Shown: piece by piece, positions 27,662 through 37,500 of the stretch
Layout of the letters: each line of letters opens with the position of its first letter
How positions within the stretch are numbered: the first letter of the stretch is position 1
Origin: Lachnospiraceae bacterium
GTDB lineage: Bacteria > Bacillota > Clostridia > Lachnospirales > Lachnospiraceae
NCBI GenBank assembly: GCA_017412055.1
Contig: JAFQOW010000040.1
Coordinates: forward strand, 62,001-126,000
Reading direction: 5' to 3'
Length of the DNA stretch: 64,000 bases
Notes under the pieces: model-generated
What the model was told of the DNA's origin: nothing
The model's database searches: none
What the model saw: only the letters and a program-made list of their open reading frames with translations
Program-made: the position numbers and the translations under genes

Positions 27662-28218
27662 GTGTCATCACCCATCTCTCTTAATGTCTCATCAATAAGC
27701 TGATTTTGCTCTGTCTCACTGATAGAAGCTGATACCATCTTGCTTGCCATAAGTGTAGCAACCTTGATAATCTCCTTCTTCACATCATCTGAAGCCTTCT
27801 CTTTTTCAAGCTGAGCTTCTTTTCTCGCCTGTTCAACAATAGCTGCTGCCTCAAGCTTTGCCTCGCTTATAATTTTTTCTTCATTTTTAATAGCTTTCTT
27901 TCTTGCTTCCGCTAAAATAGCCTCCGCGTCCTTTTCAGCATCCTTAAGCTTGGCATCATATTCTTCTTTTAAAGCTTTTGCTTCCTCATTAGCTGCTGCT
28001 GTCTCTTCTCTAGTAGCTGTAATCTGCTCCTGACGCTTCTTTAACATATTTCGCGCCGGATTATAGAGAATGTATGAAAGAAGTATAAACAAAAGGAATA
28101 TATTTATTGCAAGTATGGCTGCATCAAATAACAGCTGTGCATCTAATCTAAATATAAATCCCGTCTCCTGTTCCTTAGCTGCCGCATCAAGGATAAAGCT
28201 TGTAAATAATGTTTCCAA
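27649..28218 (-). CDS. atpF: F-type ATP synthase subunit b
   Basis: The peripheral stator stalk. The 189-aa protein has an N-terminal membrane helix (about 28-50, with LLFDAAILAINIFLLFILLSY) followed by ILYNPARNMLKKRQEQITATREE and a long charged coiled coil (about 55-175) rich in Ala, Glu and Lys, as in all bacterial b-subunits. About 25 residues precede the membrane helix, somewhat longer than usual. It lies between atpE and atpH. Confidence 0.95.
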   Translation of the reverse strand: METLFTSFILDAAAKEQETGFIFRLDAQLLFDAAILAINIFLLFILLSYILYNPARNMLKKRQEQITATREETAAANEEAKALKEEYDAKLKDAEKDAEAILAEARKKAIKNEEKIISEAKLEAAAIVEQARKEAQLEKEKASDDVKKEIIKVATLMASKMVSASISETEQNQLIDETLREMGDDTWLS

Positions 28219-28255
28219 ATTCTAGCCCTCCTTTCAGGTTTCTTTGTAAGAAATC

Positions 28256-28522
<267 letters not shown>

Positions 28523-28548
28523 CTATAAATTGTGCTCTACTTTTTAAT

Positions 28549-29277
28549 TTACTCTGTACCAATTTTATCTGATATATATACCATACTCAACATACAGAAT
28601 ACATACGCCTGTATACATCCTGAGAAGAGGTCAAAGTATACATGCAACACTGATGGAATACCTGTTGTAATTGGTGGTGGCAAAAGCCCATATATAAGTC
28701 CCATCATAACCGTTCCTGACATTACATTTCCGAATAAACGTAGTGAAAGTGAAAGCGGAACCGCAAATTCACCAATTATGTTTATTGGACTAAGAAGTAC
28801 TGGCTTAAACAAGGATGTAAAATGCCCCGTTCTATTAGCCTTAATTCCATTATAATGAATAATACAGAAGGTTATTACACCTAGGGCAAAGGTTATACCA
28901 TAATCTGCCGTAGGCGGTCTTAAACCAAATAGACCCGAAATATTACATAGCAATACAAACATAAATATCGTAGATATCCAGTTTCTAAATCTTCTCGCAT
29001 TAATGCCCATAGTTCCCTTAACCATATTGTCAAGCATCTCTATAGCCATCTCAATCACATTTACTAACATTCCTGGCGTATCTTCTGGTTTAGACTTAGC
29101 GATTTTCTTATTGACTATTATTGCCAATATAACCAACACAAGGGTCACAACAAGTAATCCAACATGCGTTGTCGTCAGATAAACGGTTTGTCCAAATAGA
29201 TTAACCTCATGCAGATATTTTATAGAAAAATCTGCTCCGCTATCTAAAAGACCTAATCTGACTAAATCAGTTTGCAC
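28549..29277 (-). CDS. atpB: F-type ATP synthase subunit a
   Basis: The stator membrane subunit that provides the ion half-channels. The 242-aa protein has several membrane helices and the essential Arg in LSLSLRLFGNVMSGTVMMGL, near residue 170, plus the family landmark GLRPPTADYGITFALGVITF and a C-terminal helix with CIQAYVFCMLSMVYISD. The length is typical of the shorter firmicute a-subunits. It follows the atpI-like gene by four bases and is followed by atpE. Confidence 0.95.
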   Translation of the reverse strand: MQTDLVRLGLLDSGADFSIKYLHEVNLFGQTVYLTTTHVGLLVVTLVLVILAIIVNKKIAKSKPEDTPGMLVNVIEMAIEMLDNMVKGTMGINARRFRNWISTIFMFVLLCNISGLFGLRPPTADYGITFALGVITFCIIHYNGIKANRTGHFTSLFKPVLLSPINIIGEFAVPLSLSLRLFGNVMSGTVMMGLIYGLLPPPITTGIPSVLHVYFDLFSGCIQAYVFCMLSMVYISDKIGTE

Positions 29278-29281
29278 ATAA

Positions 29282-29719
29282 TCACCGTCCTTTTTTTATT
29301 TTTAATATTAATTTATGAGTAATCGGTTGAAAATAAGCCGATAACTTTAAACCAAACAGACCAAATAACATAGAAAACACATTTGCAATATGTGTTACAA
29401 GCAAAATAACTATCGCTAGTATAACTATACCACTTCTTGTAAGCGAACCTATTACACTCTGCTTAGTGGCACCATACCCGCCACCTGACACTATGTTTTC
29501 TATAGTCCTTGTCATCAACATCACTAGGATAATCGATATACCTATTCCTATCAAAAAGCCTATTAAAATAAGCAAAAATCTGTCATTAAATACTTTTTCT
29601 ATAATACCAAAGCTAGGCTCTAAAACAGTCATTAATATCAAGACAACTATTCCATAAGCTAGTATACCATATATAAGCTCAACCATAGTCGGATTAATCT
29701 TCCTGTTTCTTATTCGCAT
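29282..29719 (-). CDS. atpI: ATP synthase-associated membrane protein, AtpI-like
   Basis: The 145-aa protein has four hydrophobic helices (about 14-33, 46-66, 88-110 and 112-130 with a basic tail) and sits between atpZ and atpB, the usual place of ATP synthase protein I. AtpI-type proteins help assemble the c-ring or carry Mg2+. The internal GGGYGATKQS segment is a hydrophilic loop. Sequence conservation in this family is low, so the call rests on position, size and topology. Confidence 0.75.
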   Translation of the reverse strand: MRIRNRKINPTMVELIYGILAYGIVVLILMTVLEPSFGIIEKVFNDRFLLILIGFLIGIGISIILVMLMTRTIENIVSGGGYGATKQSVIGSLTRSGIVILAIVILLVTHIANVFSMLFGLFGLKLSAYFQPITHKLILKIKKGR

Positions 29720-29978
29720 TTAATCTTCTTTCCCTTTTTAGCCTTTCAGCATTTTCCCTTTCTTTGACATTCTCATCTAAGACGCCTTTTAGCAATATAT
29801 ATGCATTCCGCAAACCTGCAGCTATACCTAAAAAAAGTAGCCAAATAAGTGTAGATGTTCCAAAATGTTTATCTATGACAATACCAACTATCACACACAA
29901 AAATATAGGAACCATAACTGTTACGCCTAAATGACTTATAAGCATAAAGCTTCTAATTACTTCTTTCCTTTGGCTCAT
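29694..29978 (-). CDS. atpZ: AtpZ/AtpI-family small membrane protein
   Basis: A 94-aa protein with two membrane helices (about 14-34 and 42-62) and a charged C-terminal tail (VKERENAERLKRERRL), matching the AtpZ/AtpI family (Pfam ATPase_gene1). The fold IDKHFGTSTLIWLLFLGIAAG is typical. It is the first gene of the ATP synthase operon, 50 bases downstream of the promoter -10 box, and overlaps the next gene by 26 bases. AtpZ with AtpI is thought to form a membrane complex assisting ATP synthase function. Confidence 0.82.
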   Translation of the reverse strand: MSQRKEVIRSFMLISHLGVTVMVPIFLCVIVGIVIDKHFGTSTLIWLLFLGIAAGLRNAYILLKGVLDENVKERENAERLKRERRLNANKKQED

Positions 29979-30029
29979 AGCTTTTAAATCATTCCTTTCG
30001 CGCCTATCTTTCAGACAGATATTAAAAAT

Positions 30030-30058
30030 ATTATACCACTAGTTTTCTGAATTGTCTA
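30030..30058 (-). promoter_or_regulatory. Promoter of the ATP synthase operon
   Basis: TAGACA (30053-30058) and a perfect TATAAT (30030-30035) with TG at the extended -10 position, on the minus strand with a 17-bp spacer. It lies downstream of the dCMP deaminase gene and upstream of atpZ. Confidence 0.82.
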
Positions 30059-30068
30059 CACAATACCC

Positions 30069-30554
30069 CTATACATTTAATTCTATTTTTCTTCCAGATG
30101 GATTATAATAAGTATACTTAACACCTGCTGCCTCAAGCATTCTCTTCGATGCTATGACACTGTCTGTATCCTTGTACTTATCACAGGCATATACTATCTC
30201 CTTAATTCCACACTGAATAATAGCCTTAGCGCACTCATTGCACGGAAATAATGTGACATATATCTTACAATTTTCAAGACTTCCGCCTCTATAGTTTAAT
30301 ATGGCATTTAGCTCACTGTGAGTAGAATAAAAATATTTATTATCTAACGGCGCTCCCTCTCTATTCCATGGAAAATCATCATCGGAACAGCCAATAGGAA
30401 AACCATTATATCCCATTGAGAGAATTTTATTCGTAGGACTGACAATACATGCCCCCACCTGTGTTCCCGGATCCTTTGAACGCATAGCAGATAAAGCTGC
30501 CACTCCCATAAAATATTCATCCCAGCTTATATAATCTTCTCTCTTACAAGTCAT
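30069..30554 (-). CDS. Deoxycytidylate (dCMP) deaminase, ComEB-like
   Basis: The enzyme deaminates dCMP to dUMP for thymidylate synthesis. The 161-aa protein has the zinc-binding motifs HSELNAIL (His-x-Glu, with the catalytic Glu) and PCNECAKAI (Cys-x2-Cys), and the family features SKDPGTQVGACIV and NGFPIGCSDDDFPWNR. Its relative in Bacillus, ComEB, lies in the competence operon, but no comE genes are here. GGAGGTCAAT precedes the ATG. It lies nine bases after rpiB in a run with the Sua5 gene and ends just before the ATP synthase promoter. Confidence 0.9.
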   Translation of the reverse strand: MTCKREDYISWDEYFMGVAALSAMRSKDPGTQVGACIVSPTNKILSMGYNGFPIGCSDDDFPWNREGAPLDNKYFYSTHSELNAILNYRGGSLENCKIYVTLFPCNECAKAIIQCGIKEIVYACDKYKDTDSVIASKRMLEAAGVKYTYYNPSGRKIELNV

Positions 30555-30563
30555 ATTGACCTC

Positions 30564-30992
30564 CTATTTCTCGATCATATTGATACGACGAATATGACGC
30601 TCCTCATTTGAAAATGGTGTATCTAAAAATGTATCTACCATCTTAAGTGCAAGACCTGCTCCTACAACTCTTCCTCCCATAGCAAGAATATTTGCATCAT
30701 TATGAAGTCTTGTAGCCTCTGCCATAAAACAATCTGTGCAAAGAGCTGCACGAATTCCTTCATATTTGTTGGCAGCTATAGATATTCCTATACCTGTACC
30801 ACAGATAAGAATTCCCTTATCACATTCTCCTGAAAGAATAGCCTCTGCTACCTTCTTAGCATAGATAGGATAATCAACTGACTGCTCATCGTAGCTACCG
30901 TAGTCCTTAAACTCCAGTCCTCTACCTTTAAGGTGAGCCATAATCTCCTGCTTTAATGCAAATCCTCCCTGGTCACATCCCAATGCTATCAT
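30564..30992 (-). CDS. rpiB: Ribose 5-phosphate isomerase B
   Basis: RpiB interconverts ribose 5-phosphate and ribulose 5-phosphate (some members use allose 6-phosphate). The 142-aa protein begins MIALGCDQGGFALKQEI, carries GILICGTGIGISIAANK with the catalytic Cys, and LHNDANILAMGGRVVG with the phosphate-handling His/Asp. These are the standard RpiB/LacAB landmarks. With the transketolase genes it supports a working non-oxidative pentose phosphate pathway. It follows the Sua5 gene by 12 bases. Confidence 0.93.
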   Translation of the reverse strand: MIALGCDQGGFALKQEIMAHLKGRGLEFKDYGSYDEQSVDYPIYAKKVAEAILSGECDKGILICGTGIGISIAANKYEGIRAALCTDCFMAEATRLHNDANILAMGGRVVGAGLALKMVDTFLDTPFSNEERHIRRINMIEK

Positions 30993-31004
30993 CTTTTTTC
31001 CTCC

Positions 31005-32069
31005 TTACACACTTTCTATTCTATATCCAGCTGCTTTTATCAGCCTGTTCATTATAGCTTGACCTAAATCATCATCATAAAAGGTTTCACTATAAATGAC
31101 ATCTACATCCATTGTATCAAAGTCTCTCAATATTCCATATAATCCTCTGGCGATAGATGCTTCATCCCTTCTTGTGCCTATAGAAACTACTTGACCGCTT
31201 TCGTATCTATCCTTTGTTTCATCTGTGGCTATTATTCCCACTTTCTTCCCTTGGCTTATAGTCTCCACCGCCAATTTATTGATTACACCTATTACATTTT
31301 CTATAGGTCCCTCATACATGGTAAGCTCCGCCTTTGGCGCATAATGTCGATATTTCATTCCCGGCGCCTTAGGCTTATATTCACCGCCAATTTCCTCTAT
31401 AGTTTTAGCCACTACAACCCTATCTACCAAAACCTCTCCCACAAGGTCCTCCACCATGGCCTTTGTAATATATCCCGGGCGCAGAATCATAGGAATATCT
31501 CCAGTTACATCTATAATCGTAGATTCTATTCCTATCCCCACATCACCACCGTCTACTATCATGTCTACTCGACCATCCATATCTTCGATAACATGAGCTG
31601 CCTTGGTCGGACTTGGTCTTCCTGAGGTATTAGCACTAGGTGCTGCTATAGGTGTTCCTGCTGCTTTTATAATCTCTATGGCAACCTTATGTGAAGGAAA
31701 TCTTACCGCTACAGTATCTAATCCTCCAGTTGTCTTATATGGCACTTCAGCTTTTTTATTAAAAATAAGTGTCATTGGACCTGGCCAAAAATTATCCATA
31801 AGAATTTTTGCCTTAGGTGGCACCTCACACACTATTTTATCTAACATTTCCAAATCTGAAATATGCAATATAAGCGGGTTATCCGACGGTCTGCCCTTCG
31901 CTTCATATATCTTATCAGATGCTTCTCCACTCATTCCATCAGCTCCTAAGCCATATACAGTTTCTGTGGGAAAAGCCACAAGGCCACCGCGTTTAATTAC
32001 CGCGCCAGCCTCATTTACCACTTCCATATTTACATTTTCTGAATCTGTTGTTCTTATGATTGTATTCAT
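31005..32069 (-). CDS. Threonylcarbamoyl-AMP synthase (Sua5/YrdC, long form)
   Basis: The enzyme makes threonylcarbamoyl-AMP from Thr, bicarbonate and ATP for the t6A37 modification of ANN-decoding tRNAs. The 354-aa protein has the YrdC domain (AFPTETVYGLGADG, KGRPSDNPLILH, NFWPGPMTLIF, VAVRFPSHKVA, TPIAAPSANTSGRPSPT) and the extra Sua5 C-terminal domain joined by a linker ending SPGMKYRHYAP-like (KAPGMKYRHYAPKAEL). That linker closes over the active site in Sua5. The ATG at 32069 lies 17 bases after the upstream gene. Symbol tsaC or sua5 could be used. Confidence 0.92.
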   Translation of the reverse strand: MNTIIRTTDSENVNMEVVNEAGAVIKRGGLVAFPTETVYGLGADGMSGEASDKIYEAKGRPSDNPLILHISDLEMLDKIVCEVPPKAKILMDNFWPGPMTLIFNKKAEVPYKTTGGLDTVAVRFPSHKVAIEIIKAAGTPIAAPSANTSGRPSPTKAAHVIEDMDGRVDMIVDGGDVGIGIESTIIDVTGDIPMILRPGYITKAMVEDLVGEVLVDRVVVAKTIEEIGGEYKPKAPGMKYRHYAPKAELTMYEGPIENVIGVINKLAVETISQGKKVGIIATDETKDRYESGQVVSIGTRRDEASIARGLYGILRDFDTMDVDVIYSETFYDDDLGQAIMNRLIKAAGYRIESV

Positions 32070-32086
32070 AATGCACCTGTTGCTTT

Positions 32087-34447
32087 TTATTTTGTAAAGT
32101 TTTTCTCTGTAAGCATCGTAAGCTCGTCTGTCTTTCCAAAAAGCTTGGCAAACATTCTCTTAACAGAGAACTTCTCGGCATCTGTAATAGCTTCGTCTAT
32201 AAGCTGTTCGATATGGCTATTATTGATAACAGTAGTAACCGCCTTAAGCTGATCAATCTTAGCGCTTAATGCAAGTGTTCCCATTGCATCAATTGTATAT
32301 CCTCTCTCCTTAGCATAATTTTCTGCAATAGACGCCCAGTCTCTTATCTCCTTAAGCTTTATATCTATTACATTTGTGAAGCTACTATACTCTTCTGGAA
32401 GCTCCTCCAAATATGCCTCTGCCAATGTCTTTTCGTCCTCAAATATTACTACTCTCGGATTTCCTTCTTCCCTAAGCTTCTGCACAAATTCAATAAACAC
32501 TTCAATATCCATATCAGAAACTCTCTCTATAAGTACATCACTGCCTTTTAAAGTTTCTAATAATGAATCAATAGACTTATCATTAAGATTTATTCCCTTA
32601 ATCTTGGCAATCTTTTGATTCTTTCTCTGGATAATTCTATTAATTACCTTTATTACTTCGATAGCTAATGTAGTCTTGCCACTTCTTACTTCGCCCTTAA
32701 CAAATACAAACTTAACCGGTTGTGTATCTACCTTTAATACATTCTGCAATACCTTTAATATCTGCTTGTCCAAGCCCTTAATGCCTGTGAACTTAGAGAT
32801 AAACTTTTTAAGCTCATGTTTCGCAATTTCTGACTGCTTTACAGAATTCATAGCTGGTGCTTCCTCTGTCTTTGATGCTTCTTTTACTTCCTGTGTAGCT
32901 TCGCCATCTTCCTCGATTTCAGATGTCTCTTGGACTTCCTCTGCTTCCTCAGTTTCAGATTCCTCTTGGACTTCCTCTACTTCCTCAACCTCAGATTCCT
33001 CTTGGACTTCCTCCACTTCATCAACCTCAGATTCCTCTTGGACTTCCTCTACTTCCTCAACCTCAGATTCCTCTTGGATTTCCTCCACTTCCTCAGTTTC
33101 AAAAATCTCTTCTAATTCTTCCTCAATATCCTCTTCAAGCTGTACATCATCTTCTGTATCCATATCCTCTAGATTTTCCTCTTCTGAATCCTCCTTAAGA
33201 TTATACATAAATAATTCCTGCTCCTCTGCGAGACTATTATTGATTTCTTCTTCTATCTCTTCTTGAATATCCTGCTTAACCTGCTCGGCTATAATACTAC
33301 TAAGCTCTTCTATTTCACCTGGTTCTTCTAAAACCTCTTCTGATGTTTCTTCCACATTCTCATCACGAGTCTGAATTTCTCCTGATTCAAACATAGCAAG
33401 AACCTCCTCCAGACTCATCTGACCTTCTATCTGGTCATCCTCTGGAGTTTCCTCTACAGGTGTAGGCTTAACAGGCTTAAACACTTCGATGGTATTATCA
33501 AAAAGTGTACTCATACTTTTCGCTAATTCCTTCTGAATATTCATAGTGTCATAAGTACTATTAATAGAGAAGTCCTTTACATGAATATCATTTACATCTA
33601 TATCCATCTCATGAACCTGATCTAAAATTTCATTTTCTCCACTTACTAATGTATCCTCTGTAGAAGCCACTTCACTGGTTTCTACTGCTGCCACACCTTC
33701 TTCTGATATATTCGCCTGTTCATCATTTGCATCATCTGATAATGCATCTGTACTATCAGATGCTTCCTCTTTAGCCACTTCCTCTGACTGCTTTACATCC
33801 TCCTGCACTACAGGTTCTGCAAATCTTTCCTTATTACTTTTCTGGGCTTCATATTTTAATTTCTGATTTTCTGACAACGGAACGTAAAGCTGCTTTAATT
33901 CCAATGCCTTCTCCACATACTTGCCATCTGCAAACCATAAGATAATAGTATCACAAAGCTCCACACACTTATCTGCCAAATGCGCCTTATGATATAGCTT
34001 AGCCAACTCAAAAGCCCATCTATCATCCATATCCTCTCCGATAAATGTTTCAAGAATTCCTATCTGTGTATCAATTGGCTCGCCCTTGCCCTTTGACATC
34101 TCATATTGCAATATATATTTTCCTGCATCATAAGGAGAATTATGCGTAAATTCCTCATAAAATTCCTCTGCCTCTTTAAAATCTCCACGTTTAACAGATA
34201 ATCTACACAAACGATATGCAAGCTGTCTTCCGAGACCAGTCTTCTCATAAGCAAGGAGCAAAACCTCTCTTGCCTCATCATATTTGCCTGAAATCTCGTA
34301 TACATCTGCAGCCATAATAAGCAAAGGGTTTTCCTTTACTTTCTTCCAGTCTATTCCATCAGCAATCTTTACAGCTGTTGCAAAATCCTTCTTCTTCATT
34401 AGCTTTTTTATCTGTTCCATTTTTATATCGAATTCGTATCTATCCAT
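32087..34447 (-). CDS. TPR protein with acidic tandem repeat and C-terminal P-loop domain
   Basis: This 786-aa protein has an N-terminal helical, TPR-like region (about 1-200: EISGKYDEAREVLLLAYEKTG, RGDFKEAEEFYEEF and similar), a long Asp/Glu-rich disordered centre, and a C-terminal ATPase-like domain. Walker A GEVRSGKT is at 585-592 and a Walker B-like strand is VVIFEDE near 666. Between about 447 and 515 a 12-residue unit (EEVEEVQEESEV) repeats about five times. The C-terminus resembles the small AAA-type domain found in some Lachnospiraceae proteins, without a known role. It lies after jetC but has its own promoter, so a link to the JetABC genes is unproven. Confidence 0.6.
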   Translation of the reverse strand: MDRYEFDIKMEQIKKLMKKKDFATAVKIADGIDWKKVKENPLLIMAADVYEISGKYDEAREVLLLAYEKTGLGRQLAYRLCRLSVKRGDFKEAEEFYEEFTHNSPYDAGKYILQYEMSKGKGEPIDTQIGILETFIGEDMDDRWAFELAKLYHKAHLADKCVELCDTIILWFADGKYVEKALELKQLYVPLSENQKLKYEAQKSNKERFAEPVVQEDVKQSEEVAKEEASDSTDALSDDANDEQANISEEGVAAVETSEVASTEDTLVSGENEILDQVHEMDIDVNDIHVKDFSINSTYDTMNIQKELAKSMSTLFDNTIEVFKPVKPTPVEETPEDDQIEGQMSLEEVLAMFESGEIQTRDENVEETSEEVLEEPGEIEELSSIIAEQVKQDIQEEIEEEINNSLAEEQELFMYNLKEDSEEENLEDMDTEDDVQLEEDIEEELEEIFETEEVEEIQEESEVEEVEEVQEESEVDEVEEVQEESEVEEVEEVQEESETEEAEEVQETSEIEEDGEATQEVKEASKTEEAPAMNSVKQSEIAKHELKKFISKFTGIKGLDKQILKVLQNVLKVDTQPVKFVFVKGEVRSGKTTLAIEVIKVINRIIQRKNQKIAKIKGINLNDKSIDSLLETLKGSDVLIERVSDMDIEVFIEFVQKLREEGNPRVVIFEDEKTLAEAYLEELPEEYSSFTNVIDIKLKEIRDWASIAENYAKERGYTIDAMGTLALSAKIDQLKAVTTVINNSHIEQLIDEAITDAEKFSVKRMFAKLFGKTDELTMLTEKNFTK
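32925..33110 (-). repeat. 36-bp tandem coding repeats (12-residue acidic unit)
   Basis: The DNA repeats with a 36-bp period, about five units, encoding EEVEEVQEESEV and close variants. Being in frame, unit loss or gain would keep the protein intact. Confidence 0.85.
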
Positions 34448-34499
34448 TTGTGTAACCTCTCATTGTATTGAACAACCAAAACCTTCTTATGTAGCTGTA

Positions 34500-34518
34500 T
34501 TTACTATAGCATAGTAAA
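34500..34518. promoter_or_regulatory. 8-3-8 palindrome at the TPR/P-loop gene promoter
   Basis: TTTACTAT-AGC-ATAGTAAA overlaps the -10 box, a candidate repressor site. Confidence 0.4.
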
Positions 34519-34531
34519 GCACTTTTGTCAC
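34503..34531 (-). promoter_or_regulatory. Promoter of the TPR/P-loop gene
   Basis: GTGACA (34526-34531) and TATAGT (34503-34508) on the minus strand, 17-bp spacer, in the gap between jetC and this gene. Confidence 0.55.
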
Positions 34532-34560
34532 ATATTTCTATACAGTAAATATATTTTAAA

Positions 34561-37500
34561 TTAAAACAATGTAGCCTGTTTAAATTCCAGCTTAGAATAA
34601 TCCATCTGTTCATTATCCACGTGACTACTATAATCTACAACCACTGTCTGCTGTCTTCCATCCACAAGCTTCTGTCCTAAAATGTAGTTTACGTCAAACC
34701 TACCTGTAATCGCCGGTGTAACACCTCTTGCAGGAACGATGAGCTGTACATTATTAGTCTTAAGAAGCTTGAAGATAGGCTCCCATATATAAATATCCTT
34801 TGCTGCACCAAAAGGATTATCTATAAATATTACCTTTCGAAGTCCCGTATCCTTATCTCTAGAATTGATAGATGCAATATAATTAATAATAGCGATAAGG
34901 AACTGAATATATATACCCTGAGACTGTCCCGTACTACCGACCGCCTCCTCATACTTAAGATATCTACTCTGCTCTTTGATTCTTTCTCTCTTATAAAGAT
35001 TAAGCTTAATACCATTCATATCAGTTACTATTACAGAGAATAGCTTCTTCCATGACAAGCGGCTTCTTATATACTTAACCCTCTCCGCCTCAGTCTTCAT
35101 CTCGTCTGCAGTATGTGTAGTTTCATCAATATACTGAGACATCTTGAGCTTATACTGCTCCTCCTTAATGTAAGGAATAGAAAGATTAATAATCGAAATC
35201 GTCTCATCATCCATTGTGATTTTTGACTGCTTTGGAAGTCTATCCAGCTCATTTTTTATATTAACGCAAGTCTGAATACACTGATTTTCAAAGTTATCCT
35301 TAATCTTTTCCATATCGTCAATGCTCTTGCCCACTCGTTCCTTTTCAAGCTCCAAGCATTTACATATATCTCTAAGAGATTCTATAAGCTCATCTGTCTG
35401 ACTAACATTACCAGGCATATTTGCACTTTTCTTAATCTCATCTGCAAGTGGTTCCTGCCCAAGCTTTCTTAAGGTATCTGCAAGAAGACCTCTCTCATAC
35501 TCAAATTCAGACTTCTTATCTGCAATATCTTTAGTGAACTTGTCAAACTTCTCCACAACCTTGCCTGTGATTTCCTCAAATTCTTCCTGGGATAATAAAA
35601 TCTCTACACCAGGATTATTCTGTGAAGGAACGATGCCTGCCTTATCCATTATCTTTAAAATATCCTTCTTAAGAACATCATATCTTCCCTCGTTCTTCTG
35701 TAGTGTCAAAAGGCTTTCTCTAACCTTACCAAGCTCTGCCTCAATAGCTACAGATAATGTCTTCTTCTCCTCTATAAAGGCTTCATAATTTCCATTATCT
35801 ATGACAACCGGCTCATATCCGCCAAATTTCTCTTCCATAGCTGCCTTTCCATGAATTATGGCACCCTCTAATCTGTCCTTAGAGCTCTTTAGCTTAGATA
35901 TATTTATGGCCAATGTATCCACTTTCGTCTTATAGCTCTTTATCTTATCCTTAAGCTCGCTTAACTCTTCCTTTGATATCTCTCTTCTGGCCATGGCTTC
36001 ATACTGCTCTTTTACATCATCAACAAATAAGCCCTTATAGTCTATAGCCTGTAATGATTTCTCCATAGCAATATAATAATTTTCCATAAGCTTTTGCTTA
36101 TCCTTTAAATCAGAGTTATCTCTCTCCATGGCACCTATAAGTCCATTAAGTCTGGCTTCTAACTCCTCAAAGGTCATTCTGCTTTCAGGATATACATCTT
36201 CTTTATAATACTTTCTATAATTAATAAGCTTATTCTGATTATCTTCAAGCTGTTTTCTCAATGCAGCTATCTGCCTTACTCTCTCACCTATCTGATTCTC
36301 TCTGGCTTCAAAGCGTGAATTTATATCCTCTCTATCCTTTGTATATTTCTTAAGATTGATAACTGCCTCGCTATGCTTTCCCAATACCTCATCAGAATTC
36401 TTAAGTAATGTTGCTAACTCATTTAAATTATTTTTCTCCTCCTGGAATTCATTTAATTTTCCACATAAAAGCTCTTTTTCTTCCTTTAAATCCACAAGAT
36501 GCTTTTCTGTTTCCACTAACTCCTTCTGTTTTTCTTCCAGCTGGGCTTCTGTCTGTCTCAATGCAAATCTTAATCTTTCAAATTCCTCTGCCACTTCCTC
36601 AATCTGTCCACGATATATAGTCTCATACTCCTTGGCAAAGTCATAATCCTGCTGCAAAACCTGTGACTTTTTACTCATTCTCTCCAGCCTGAAGGAGATA
36701 TTATCTATATCTGCTCTCGTATTCTCTATAGCTTTTGCCATAAGCTTTTCGTCTGTAAATAAATTGCCATCTCCCATTACAAACATAATCGCTCTATTAT
36801 CCATAACAAAGCCATTTTCATTAAGGGCTTCCATAGCAATAATTGGCACTGCATAATCTCCAAGGTCAAGCTCCTTCAACCTGCCATCTGCCATTATGGA
36901 CTGATAATCCTTCTTTACTAAAATACTGTATGGCAAAACTGGGACCTGTTCCAATACCTTCTTCCTTGCACTTACTTCCATTCCCTTAAGATAATCACAA
37001 CCCGAAACAACCTTTCCGGTATGATATCTTTCCATATATTCCATAACTACAGTCATAGCTTCCGACATTCCCACAGGACTGCCAGTTTTTAACTGCTCTA
37101 AGAACTTATTTTTATGCAAAAGCTTTTCACTGAGAGCCTCTTCCTCCAAAAGTGCTTCCTTACTTCTTATTCTAATATCCTCAAGAAGCTCCTCCTTTGA
37201 ACGATTACCATAGATTTCAAGAAGCTTTTCTGCCTTTTCTTCTATCTCATTTAGCTTAGTCTTTCTATCAATATTTTCGCTTAAGTTATGAGAAATTTCT
37301 GTTTTTGTGGCGCTGATACTTTGAATTTCATAAGTCAATCTACTTATTTTCTCATTGTCAGCTTCCATATCTAAAGCATTTTTTTCTATAAGCTGTGATG
37401 TCTCCTTTATCATAGAAGCATTCTTATTAAGCTCTGCCTTTATATCCTTTACCATGTATAAACCAAGTTCATTTTTCTTTTCGCTGATTATACTATTAAG

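Noticed and set aside
32925..33110. Possible CRISPR or minisatellite array from the regular 36-bp period
   Set aside because: No unique spacers; the period is an in-frame 12-residue protein repeat.
32676..33266. 196-codon Ser-rich plus-strand frame opposite the acidic repeat
   Set aside because: Low-complexity shadow of the Glu codons of the TPR/P-loop gene.
34448..34560. Hidden JetD/MksG gene next to jetC
   Set aside because: The gap holds only a promoter and a ribosome binding site, and the neighbouring gene lacks features of the JetD nuclease-topoisomerase family that I can recognise.
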